This document shows, piece after piece, positions 1 through 10,357 of a DNA stretch of 64,000 nucleotides. Below the pieces are notes generated by a model. It did no database searches. It was not told the DNA's origin and saw only the letters and a program-made list of their open reading frames with translations. The stretch is from Galbula dea (taxonomy: Eukaryota; Chordata; Aves; Piciformes; Galbulidae): assembly GCA_013399015.1 (NCBI GenBank), contig VWZX01008476.1, positions 1,326,876-1,390,875 of the forward strand, written 5' to 3'. Position 1 is the first letter of the stretch, and each line of letters starts with the position of its first letter. The translations under genes and the position numbers were made by a program.

Positions 1-2158
1 GCCCAAACTCAGGAAAGATCCATTTCCTGCAACTTGTACACATGACCTTTGTACTGCCTGCACTGAACCCAAGTCAGCTATTTCTCAGTCAAGCCCCCAG
101 CCTGTCCAGATACACTACTGATAAGTGATAACATTTGCAGTAACTGTTAACTCTCGTCAATGGACATATAAATGTACTCCACAAATTTTAGTATTTACCC
201 AGAACCACCATATGATTGTTCCCAATTGTTTCTTATGCTGCCAGTTACCTCCTCCTGGTGAAACCTTAAATTCAGAGACAGATAAATTTGTGTTGCCTTC
301 TGCTTCTGCTCCTCATTGTTCTTAATTACCTTCACTCTAAAGAGAATGTAAGTCTCCAGCAGACTTTGGCTGATTAACATCCAGCAATATGGAGCTGCTC
401 CATCTCTTGTTTAGCCTCCTGTTTCTGCTGAGGGACCCGAGTTCCTCAAAATCTCTGTTGCAATTCTTTATACAACACTACACTAGAAATGGAGCTCTAA
501 TTTTGAAGAGGACAACTGAGACAAAAGAGGAACTAAGTTATTTTACTTGTCTTTATAATAATCTTAGGTTGTGTCACTCCAACTGTGGGAAACAGAGCTA
601 CACAGTATCTAAAGATCAGACAGGCTATTTATCTCAACATAGCTATGAACTTGTCAGGCTGCATTTATAATGTATAAAAATCTTTTCCTTTTCTGTTCTA
701 AATTTACAGTCCTTTAAGTTAATCAAGTCCTTTCGTTCATATCTTCGGCAGCTGCTAAAGAAACAGAGTATGTGATTTAGATACTCTTCTCTGAACTGTA
801 GATGAAAGCTGTGGATGAAATCTCAGGCCACTGAAGTCCTAAGGATTTCTGCACACCTTCATCTTCTGTATTAAGCTGAAATGTTTTTCTCCAACATTTC
901 TTCTTACTGATACAAAATAAAAATTCTCCTCTACTCCTATTCCAGTTGTTTAGCTGCTGCTTTTAAGATCCCCCTGCATATTTCTCCTCCTCCTTTTCCA
1001 TCTCCAAGAAATATTTCAGCTTCTTACAATGGACTGGCACCACAAAGATACACCAGGAATAATTAATTGCAGAAGCATCTCAGCTCAGGTCAGTTGAGCA
1101 GAGGTGGGTTCATGGACTTGTGAACTGTGTCGCTGCTAAGATTAACATTAAATACTGATCATGGCAATTTCAAACACTTCCTAACACAATGTTGTTAATT
1201 ATTCTATTACTGTTTTGGAGGGGGCTTGATCTCCTACTAGTGAAGTCTACATACCTTGTTCTGTCACAGGAGTATCACACACTAGAATCTGCTTTCAATA
1301 GGGTCCCATTAAGTAAACCCAATCAAGGGATTTTAACTAACCTAAGTCATAATTAGCAGTGCCAGTGCTAGCACAAGGTCTGACTTCACATTTACTGAGA
1401 GCAAAAAGCTTACATTCCTATTACTGTCTTAGCACAAAGTTCAGTAAATATTTTTGTAGGTTGTGTACCAATTGTATCTACATAAAAAACCCACCACTCA
1501 TGTTTCAAGGATCTAAGGGGCTTTGAATCCCCAGGTCTCTCTTCTTTTTCCAAAATCTTGCGTTCGTGAAACATTAAAGTTCTACATAACACTGAAAAAG
1601 GCTTTACCTTCAGAGACTTCATGTATAACTAAGTAAAAAAGGGGAAGAGGAATAGAAATACTAGAGAAAAGCAGCATAACAACAAAATTTAAGGACCTTA
1701 GAGTCCTTTATGTGAAGAAATGCAAAACACAGAGGACTGAGAAAGCTTTCAGCACAGCCACAAGAAAATATTGAGAATGCATGAGGGTTTCATAGACTCA
1801 TGCAATCTGATTTGCAAGTGTGACCAAACTGTATCACTTTAGTCTCCTCTCTTCCCTGTCCTAAGCTAGCTTCACCCATGGGTCTGAAGGGCCTCCTTTA
1901 CCATCCTGCCTGATAGGAAGCAGAAAATGAGTTCACAAGCACATTCCACATAAGCAGCATGAATTACAATCAGCACAGACCAATAAGACATTCCCAAAGA
2001 TTTAAATCTTCCATTCCTTAAACAATTACATATTTTCCCATGCTATCCTGCTGATTTAGGAAGATTATGCTGATTCTTACTGCTCAAGGAATGGGAGAAA
2101 GACCTTTGACTGGACTTCACAATTTTGTGTCTGTCAGGATCAGTATCCCTCTGCTCAC
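1..2158 (-). other. TRPC6: Start of TRPC6 intron 2 (incomplete)
   Basis: This is sequence downstream of the exon 2 donor. I looked for the next TRPC6 exon, which in vertebrates continues with the N-D-Y-K-K-L type linker-helix sequence, and did not find it, so exon 3 lies outside the window. No other gene or clear repeat is visible. Confidence 0.8.
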
Positions 2159-2933
2159 CTTAAACTCTTTTTCAATGTTGGCAAGCACGGCCAGCTCATT
2201 GCTGAGCTCTAAGGCAGTCATTACAGGGTCTTCACTGGACAAAGACAGATAAGCAGGGCTGGCCAGACCTTTGTAGGCATTGATTCTGGACCTAGAATGG
2301 CTGAAAGAGTCGTGTTTTTGTTTCTGATTGCATTCACTGCACTTGCAGAAATAGTCATGTGGTCTATCGATCCGAGCTCCTTTTCTCAGCAGAGTGTGGA
2401 CGATCTCATACTCGTGGCAGTGAGCAGCCAGAATGATTGGTGTAACATCATGAGAAAACCGTGTGCCATCTTCATCATATGCATAGAAGTCATCGTGCTG
2501 GAGTTCCGACTGGCTAGGACTCAATGTAAGCCTCTTGCCCTCAGCAAATGCGGGGTGGTTTAGGATGGCTTCCACTATGCGAACATAACCTTTGCTAATA
2601 GCCAAAAGCAAGGCATCTCCAACACGAGCAAGGTTCTCCTTCTTCAGCAGGAGTTCTGTGATCTCCAAGTGCTCATTGGCAACTGCCAGCTGCAAGGCGT
2701 TCTGCCCCATATAGTCCACACAGTTCACATTGAGCGAGGGACATTCTTCCAGCATTTTACGAACCACTGGAATATTCCCATACTCTGCTGCATCCAAGAA
2801 GCGTTCCTCCTCAAGAGAAAGACTGGTGGAGTGGTCATTAAACATGTATGCTGGCCCTCGACTGGCCTGCCTCCTCCCCTTCTCCCGGAGAATGGTCTGC
2901 CGGCGGAGCGCTAGTCTATTTTCGTTGCCTCGG
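2159..2933 (-). CDS. TRPC6: TRPC6 exon 2, ankyrin-repeat region
   Basis: This is the second coding exon, residues 48-306 of the predicted protein. It is entered through a TTCTACTTCCACACAG acceptor and ends at AAG|GTGAGC (donor 2158-2153). One base plus 258 codons leaves phase 0 at the donor. The translation is nearly identical to vertebrate TRPC6: the REKGRR segment, AYMFNDHSTSLSLEEERFLD, the ankyrin repeats (NIPVVRKMLEE, DYMGQNALQLAVANEHLEI, VGDALLLAISKGYVRIVEAI, DVTPIILAAHCHEYEIV), and the end ELAVLANIEKEFK. A His-X3-Cys-X-Cys-X2-Cys set (H240, C244, C246, C249) matches the zinc site described for TRPC channels. Residues equivalent to human P112, M132, N143, R175 and S270 are unchanged (P103, M123, N134, R166, S261), and the constant offset of 9 confirms an indel-free alignment. 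The reading frame continues past both splice sites, but those ends (MDLSLNKSEL..., VSRGILIL...) are intronic read-through. The pore-forming exons are not in the window. Confidence 0.97.
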
Positions 2934-2993
2934 CTGTGTGGAAGTAGAAAAGTTATTAGTTCTGATTTGTTCAAGGACAAATCCATTTTAAAT

Positions 2994-4612
2994 AACTAAA
3001 AAAATATTGTAACCATTTAACTGCTGGATAATTTTAATGCAGCAGGGAGACCATAAACCCTGAATTTGATGCGCTTTGTAATCACTGTCCCTGCACAGTT
3101 CTGGAATCAGTAGCCAGCTACATTTTAGTTCAAGAAGAAAAAAAAAAAAAGAAAAGCTAGTTTGAATTATCTTATATGGATTACTTAAAGAACATCACAG
3201 CCTTCATTGCCATGTGTTTACAGAGATACCTCCCTTTGAACATACTCCAAGGGATATGCTAAATTCTGTAGTTATTCCTGCAGCATTATGCATAGCCATT
3301 TTAAAATCAAAGACATAACTAATTAAATAAACCATTCTGCAGCTCCAGAGGTATCTACATGCCTTTGGATCTGCAGCTTAGACAATTTGGAAAGGTTTAT
3401 CTGAGCTTTTATGTTTTGCAAAATTGAACGTCCTGTGCCTTGTTCACTCCTCAGGCACCAGCCTGTGCCTAACTCTGTCACTGTAAGTTGATGGTTCTTT
3501 TTGAGGTTCCTTCTGTTAGTGCTGGAACCTGTTTTCTCTTTCAGAAATTGTCTTCTGGTCAAGTGCCTGCTGTACAGTTCAAGTTGCGTCTTTTACAGAG
3601 CTTTTAATGCTGTACAGTGCTACGCAAGTAGTCTGTTGTGCTCACAGTCTCTGGTGAGTTACCAGCTTTAATTACTCACCTCATTATGAGACAACTATCA
3701 GTAGTTGCTGCTACCATGAAAACTACTGTAGATAACAATAGCTAAGCGACTACCTGCATCAAGCAATCTTTTCCATTAAGTATCACTGAGGAGTCTATGT
3801 TAATAAGCTACTTCAGTTAGCAGTCTAAAAAGGCAAGGTCTCACATTATCCAAGATAGCAATTTAGGATCTATTTGTTCATCTAGGTATGAGCCCACTGA
3901 GAAGATCTATCTAGTTCATATTAGATCCACCACTGAATTTTCCACAATTCTCCTTTTTATTGCTAGTATTTCATTATGACTATCAAAGACTATTTTTAAT
4001 GACTATAGACTAAATCACTAAAACTAACAGGTCATGTTTTTTAAAACAAAGCTAAAACCTTGTCCAGCTAGAACAATCACAAGCAATATAGTGGCCATCA
4101 CACACACACACAGCTGGCTGGCTACAAGAAAAATGCCTCTATAAACAGCACATTATTACATTAGTTATGAAGTAGCAGATGTCAACAAGATAGCCCTTGT
4201 TATTTTCTCAGAGTTCCTCAGGAACAAAGTGACAAGTTCAAGTAAAAGCAAAACCCACTTCTCATGTGTAGTATGTGCTTTAGTGCTGGGTCCCACTGGT
4301 TATAAATAAAACCCCTTAAAATAGAGCATGAATACTTGTACTAATGCTAAGACTGGATACAAACAAAGCAATCTTCTGTTATATACAAACTTGATCTTGG
4401 TACACCCTTGCTGAAAACTTGGAAACTAAGATTCTTAAAGAGAAACTGTCTTTCAAACTATGGATTACAGACAAGGTTCATTGTTTCGTGTCTCTAAATC
4501 AGATCTGGTGAAACAAATGTTGATCTCAGAGACTGAAGGACAAATACAATTATTTTTAGCTTCTACAGGATTAAAATTTGTTTCTATTCAACTACACATC
4601 TTAATGTCTCCC
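2994..4612. other. Intronic stretch without recognised element
   Basis: Unique-looking AT-rich intron sequence just upstream (in gene terms) of exon 2. It contains a poly-A run near 3138 and a short CA run near 4101. No gene, RNA or dated repeat could be supported. Confidence 0.6.
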
Positions 4613-4701
4613 ACTGGAGGGAGCCCACACTGGAGCAGGAGAGTGTGAGGAGTCCTCCCCCTGAGAAGGAAGGAGCAGCAGAGACAACATGTGATGAACT
4701 G

Positions 4702-4783
4702 GTCTAGGGAATCCGGCTCTGCCAGAGGGGTTGGACTAGATCTTTTGAGGTCCCTTCCAACTCCTAAACATTCTGTGATTCTG
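4702..4783 (+). mobile_element. CR1 LINE 3'-end fragment nested in the LTR
   Basis: A heavily 5'-truncated CR1 tail of about 82 bp: GTCTAGGGAATCC, GGGGTTGGACTAGAT, GAGGTCCCTTCCAACTCC and the terminal ATTCTGTGATTCTG repeat. It is bounded by a 7-bp direct repeat TGAACTG (4695-4701 and 4784-4790), which reads as its target-site duplication. Removing the insert and one repeat restores LTR sequence matching the copy at 60 kb. Confidence 0.88.
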
Positions 4784-4818
4784 TGAACTGACCACAACCC
4801 CCATTCCCCTGTCCTGCT

Positions 4819-4850
4819 GGGGGGGGGTGGGGGCAGTGTTGGGGGGGGAG
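4819..4850 (+). repeat. G-run cluster in the LTR
   Basis: Three long guanine runs lie within about 30 bases (nine, five and eight G separated by T and by CAGTGTT), followed by GAG. Runs this long could in principle fold into a G-quadruplex. Homopolymer length here is also a likely place for sequencing error. Confidence 0.6.
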
Positions 4851-5106
4851 AGGTAGAGAAAACAGAGTGAAGTTGAGATGGAGAAGAAAGGAATGGTGAA
4901 GGGAAAATGCTCTAAGATTTTATTTCTCATTATCCTACTCTGTTTTGACTGGTAACAAACTAATTTTCTCCAAGTTAAGTCTGTTTTGCCTGTGATGGTA
5001 ATTTGTGAGTGATCTCTCTGACCTTATCTTGACCCACAATCCTTTTGCTATATTTTCACCTCAGCTGAAGAGGAGAGTGATAGACTGTCAGAGTCAATCC
5101 ACCACA

Positions 5107-8100
5107 AGAACATCACAGTGGCACATTCTCTAGGGTTTTGAGGCTGTTCAGCTTACCCTGAGAGTTTAACAGCTTTCCTTTGGGTGTCTAAAACAAGAAA
5201 AGCACAGGAACTTCTTCAAAGGACTGTTTCTTTTCTCATTCTCTGACTAGGACTTGGATTTAGGCCAGTAAGTCTGATATTTGTAACTCTCACATAAATG
5301 TGTGCTGCAATAACGTAGCTTAATAAAAAGTCATTTCTGTATGATAAGCATTTTGTTACATAAAAGTTGAGTATGGATAAAGATTATTAAATTAGGCAAC
5401 AGGAAAGTATGCCTCTGTACTGGAGACAAAATTACATTTGCATTGCTCCTTTGAGTAAAGCCACAATATGTCACAAAGACATGGAATCTGATTTAGTATA
5501 GTGGTAATTTACAGTTAATGGATTCATGTTTAGAAAGCTGCTTCACGCCTACAAGAAAAACACACTAAAGAGATTAGTGCAAATAAATGTAAGGATTAGA
5601 AAGTGGCCTGAGTTACAATTTTTCTTTAGAATTGAAGAACTCAAGTGTTCAGCCAGCTGATCTTGATTTAGGTTCCTTTCTACTAAACGTCCATGTCTGA
5701 CACTAAACAACAGCTTTAAAAGACACTAAAATCTAGTACAATGTACCAGAAAGACAGGGAGTTCAACCAATAATTGGTTAGCTATGTAGCAGTCCATTCT
5801 TCATCAACAGATTCCAGAGTTGAACTGTCAAAAGTTCAATGGCATGAGCTCTAGATGCTGCAGCAACAGCCTATAAACTCACCAGCAGCACTGATTTACT
5901 ACACTGTCATCTATCATCCTCTACAGCCAAACCTTCTTGGATTCGCAAAACCTTGTACAACTATGGCTCACAGCTTGAGAAGAACACTGATGTAAGCCTC
6001 ATGATTCTGATGATGAACTTCTACCTACAAGAGTAATTAACTGTAAAAAACACAGCTAAGGAAAATTTTCCCCTGTGCTCTCCAACCAGAGGTTGAAATT
6101 CAAGTCCTTTAAAGTATCTGACAGCACAGCTCAGAACCTTTTTCTAAAGCTAGTTAACCTCTTCTGAACAGTACACAATCTATGAAACACACTTTGCATA
6201 GCATATCCTCACCTTTAAAGAAAAAAAGAAGACACCAACACAAAATGCAACTATCTGGGGTTTCAGTGAGGAACATTTAATCCCCTATAATAGTCCTTTA
6301 CAATTTGTAAGCCCTAAAGCTGCTGGGACCAGGCAATCTTAAAATCTAGGCAGGAAGCCCCAGACACCTAATTTGGAGTAACTGAGCAGTTCATACTTGA
6401 TGTATGTCCAGTTTCAGGCTGCCTATGGTCAGGGAAGTGACACTATCGGCAGTTAGTAGCTCATATCCCCAAAGCTAAGAATGAGGGCTGAAGAGGTAGG
6501 ACGCAGTACAACTAGGCATTTATGAGCTCCAGCAGAATCCCAGCTGTGGGACCACAGGGGCTGTGACTCCAGGTCACAACAGCTGACAACTGTAGATAGG
6601 TGCAGCATGCAAAAGACAGCCTAAATCTGCGAAATGATAGGTAACATAACTTAGGAGCCTTTAGTAACATCTCATGGAGATGCTTGCTAGAATACACAGA
6701 TCTGTGGGAGACTTCAGAGAGGGAGAAGAGGAAGAAGAAAGTCCTGGTCAAATATTGTTGACAAAAAATAAGTGGAAAGGAGAAAGAAAACTTGAGCAAT
6801 GCTGAGGAAGGACATATTTAAGTTCTGCTATGAAGAGATGTCCTATTATGGTACAGAGGCATTAGCCTTCCGATAAGAGTGGAGTTGCACGTTAGATTAA
6901 TTTCACTTCAGCTTGTAAAGATGCCACATTTGGGAAGACATTTTAAAAGCAGTGAAACTTCATACCTCTTCCTAGTATTGCTCCTCTTCAGTTTAATTGT
7001 TCCTTTCTATCTTCTACACAGTCCTTGTCCTTTTTCTTGTTTGGGGTTTTTTTTTTTCCATAAACAAAACTCTGCTTACAGACATATGTGATAACTAACC
7101 TCATTTGTGAAATGCTTCTCCCCAAGCACTTTAACTCTTTCATTTATTTTAAAATCAACACTCTAAAGAGACAGTATCATCACCTACTTTATCCATATTC
7201 AAAACCTGCCAGCAGATATTAATAAATTGCCTGGAAATAACAATATACAATAAAATTAAAATACAATAACAAAAATTGGAAGCACAATGCACCATTCTTC
7301 CCAACTCTTTGGGTTTTCTGGTTTTATGTGTAGAATGCAAGCTACTTAGGGCAGAGATGGTTGCACTTTACATGGTTTGAGCCTAGAAGATAGCTGTTAA
7401 TAACAATGAACCAAACCAGAACATGCAGAAAAAGGCAAGAAACTTTAGTTTGAATATTTTGAAATTCCACAGCAAAATACACACAGGGGAAACAACATCA
7501 ACAGTATGCTTTCACTGAAGGCTCTTTCACATAGCCAAAAACCTGAATGAAGTCTAAGCATTTTCTGAGTAAGACTTAGTGTACTAGCCCTTAAAAAATG
7601 ATTGAATGACCTAAAAGGGTTGTGTTATCATTCCACAGCTGTATCAGGAAGCACTGCTGACAAGAAGGAAAACAATGTAAGATATCTGACTCATAAACAT
7701 ACTTCTCATGCTGGCACCTGGATTATTTAAGGCACTTGAAATATGCCAAGATGGCAGTCAGTAGATGCAAAGGGGAAAATGTTCTTTAAATAGAACAGAG
7801 TATGAGAAAATTCAAGAAAAAGTTAACAACCAGGACCTCAGGTCAGGAAATTACTCAAGAATACAAACTCAAGTTTCCTGAAGCAGTGCATGACCTTGGA
7901 TGTTTCTCTGGAAAACTAAAATCTATGGGTGTCAGAGATGGCCTGGATTTAGATCATACACGCTCCAGTGCACTGTCAGGCCATTTCTTGCTGCATGTCA
8001 CCCTTCTTCTTTGGCATCATTAAATCAACATTCTTCCATAAAGACAGGAAAAAAAAAAAAAATAGAATAAACCCATGCTGGTCAACCCTGATACAACTCT

Positions 8101-9574
8101 GTGGGTTTTGTTCTACTTGAAGATTCTTGTGCCCTACAAAACATTTAATGTCATTTCAATGCCAGTGAAAGTGTCCTGTTCAAATTCATTACACCTGCAT
8201 ATTCAGAGAGCAGGGAATCCTCACACTATACCAAACAGCTGCAGAAATACACAGAAAAATAAAATATTTTGTATTCTCCATTCCTGGAAGTACAGAGACT
8301 AGTGAGGTGCTCTAAATGTGCTTCTCCAGAACAGTGAAGGATTTATGGATCTGATGACAGGCATCTTTAAAATGCTGCTTCTCAATAGCCATGCTGCACA
8401 AGCTTCTGTGGGGATCAACAGGCTGCAATTAAAGGAATGAGTACACAACTTCTGGTAGAAACTCCAGTTTCTCTCTGGAATAACAGGATTACACTGGTTC
8501 TACTCACAGCTGCACTACTAGCATTCAGGCTCTGTGAATCACAAAAAAAACCAACCTCAATGAAATAGCAGGTGGAGAAGCATTTTGGTTATTTTCACAT
8601 GAAATCATGAGCAATATCAGTGATGTATGAGAAAACAGTCTGAACCTGTTGTTCTCTCAGATTGACAAAATTAGCTTTTGGTCCTCATACTGCTACACAG
8701 AAGATTTCAACACACCTGAGCAGAATGACCCAGGCATTTCCAAATACTCCCTGAAAGGACTCAGAACTATGACTCATTCATGTTTCTACTACTAATGAGA
8801 TCCTGAGGGAGGTCTTTTGTCAAGTATGTTCCTGTTGTGCACGGTCCACATTGCCACAGTACATCTTTCTCACTTAGCTGCACAGAAACCCACTAGTAAG
8901 GAACATTCTGTATGTCAGTATGGTGTAGTTTTCTTCAAAAAATGTAAATATTAGTCATTCAGCACAGCAGAAAATAGTATGGTGGCTTTTAATGGAGTAT
9001 ACTCATGTTGACACCACTGACTTGGAAAATGAGAGAATACCTAATCATACCCATTATATGTGACACAATCAGATGCAACTGATTTGACTAAACATGGATG
9101 TAGACAATGAAGACATCTGCAAATGAGCTAGGCATCACAACCTCCAACACTGCTGATGGATAGAAATAAGTCCTTCAACAACATGACTCAGCACCTGAAA
9201 TGAATGTCTAAATTGAATTGTATATTAGAAGTGCCTATTTATCTTCACTGATTATAAAGCAAGCTAAGCATGCCTAGCTGAGATTAGATACCTAGATATA
9301 CTTCACTGAAGTTATCTGAGAAGATTAAGACTCTTGTGTTCTCATTCAGGTCTACACTAATTGGTCCAAGAAAGGTATTCACTCTATCCACAAGCCTTAT
9401 CTTGCCAACATCCTTAAGTCATTCTGACTATAACATTGCCTCTGGAACCTCAAGCATACTAGTTTCTCAAACTATGCCCCTCTATCTATAAAGCAGAATA
9501 CAGAGAATCATGCTTGAAGTTGTATCAGAAATTACATTTAAAGCACAGATCCCAGAGGTTTACATAAGAAGCAA
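5107..9574. other. Intronic stretch without recognised element
   Basis: AT-rich intron sequence. I see poly-T near 7048 and poly-A near 8049 but no recognisable exon, structural RNA or mobile element. Short frames such as 6512-6799 on the minus strand lack any domain signal. Confidence 0.6.
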
Positions 9575-9673
9575 TGTCCTCTTAAAAACATAGTTTTCTA
9601 ATAGTCAGTCTAAGCTTTAGTCAGTCTAAGCTGTCCTCTTAAAAACATAGTTTTCTAATAGTCAGTCTAAGCT
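9575..9673. repeat. 57-bp tandem duplication, about 1.7 copies
   Basis: The sequence at 9575-9616 recurs without change at 9632-9673, a shift of 57 bases. The unit starts TGTCCTCTTAAAAACATAG and ends AGTCAGTCTAAGCT. That last 14-mer is present three times (9603, 9619 and 9660), so the duplication is itself built on a shorter internal repeat, typical of replication slippage. Confidence 0.95.
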
Positions 9674-9886
9674 CTTGCAAAAGATCAAATAATGACATAA
9701 AAATTCCCAAGGCAGTTGCATTTGTACCATTATCAGCATGAGCTAGATAAAGCCAAACATCTCTTCAAAACTGATCCAGTTGTTACCAACTTGTGTGGGA
9801 ACTGGTCTGGACCTGTAATGGTCAAAAAGGATCTGAAAACTCCTATGACAAGATGAAGTAATACTACATGTTTAGAAGAGATGAAT

Positions 9887-10022
9887 CACTATTAAAATAA
9901 GCAGCCATCCAAACCTCATGCACACGACAACCACAAAACAGGGATAAAAGCCTTCCATCATCTAAGACAATAAAGGTTTTGCTGCCCACTTTAATGAGGG
10001 TTGGGATTTCACTGTATGACTT
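9887..10022. repeat. Left copy of a 136-bp direct duplication
   Basis: Starts CACTATTAAAATAAGCAGCC and ends CTGTATGACTT. It is repeated at 10222-10357 with a constant shift of 335 bases. The only difference I see is A at 9922 versus G at 10257. The copy ends immediately before the single N of the window (10023). Confidence 0.97.
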
Positions 10023-10221
10023 NATATGTATATATGTATATACTATATACTATGTATATATGTATATACATATATACTATGTATATATGTATATACTATA
10101 TGTACTATATGTATATACTATATGTATATACATATGTACTATATGTATGTTTATATGTATATGTATATACACTATACACTATATTAAAAACATACACATA
10201 TACACTAAAATATAAAATATA
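10023..10221. repeat. TA/TG-rich microsatellite (TATATGTA-type) with an N
   Basis: About 200 bases of alternating pyrimidine-purine sequence, chiefly TATATGTA/TATACTA motifs grading into TACACTA-like units at the right end. It starts with the only ambiguous base in the window. The Tyr/Ile-rich frames through it on either strand are artefacts of the repeat. Confidence 0.95.
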
Positions 10222-10357
10222 CACTATTAAAATAAGCAGCCATCCAAACCTCATGCGCACGACAACCACAAAACAGGGATAAAAGCCTTCCATCATCTAA
10301 GACAATAAAGGTTTTGCTGCCCACTTTAATGAGGGTTGGGATTTCACTGTATGACTT
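10222..10357. repeat. Right copy of the 136-bp direct duplication
   Basis: Second copy of 9887-10022, continuing afterwards into unique sequence (GGCAAGGATCAAAATTGC). Near identity over 136 bases implies a very recent event or an assembly artefact. Confidence 0.97.

Larger units (their letters stand above)
4613..5106 (+). mobile_element. 5'-truncated endogenous-retrovirus LTR (ERVL-like), interrupted by CR1
   Basis: The 3' half of an LTR in plus orientation. It shares blocks with the minus-strand LTR at 60318-61228: the CCTCCCCCTGAGAAGGA block, then CAACCCCCATTCCC, TTTATTTCTCATTATCCTAC, GTCTGTTTTGCCTGTGATGG and a GATCTCTCTGACCTTATCT-like block. It ends near CCACCACA, consistent with an LTR terminal CA. 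A CR1 fragment splits it at 4702-4783. No internal retroviral genes adjoin it, so it is a solo or remnant LTR. Assignment to the ERVL-like group is from memory of avian LTR sequence and is less certain than the LTR call. It lies in TRPC6 intron 1, antisense to the gene. Confidence 0.72.

Noticed and set aside
2934..2986. In-frame extension upstream of TRPC6 exon 2 starting with a Met
   Set aside because: It reads through the CACACAG acceptor. The homologous protein begins at the RGNENRLALRRQ segment, so the extra residues are intronic.
9979..10296. Tyr/Ile-rich frames of 63-93 codons on both strands
   Set aside because: Pure consequence of the TA/TG microsatellite, and interrupted by the N.
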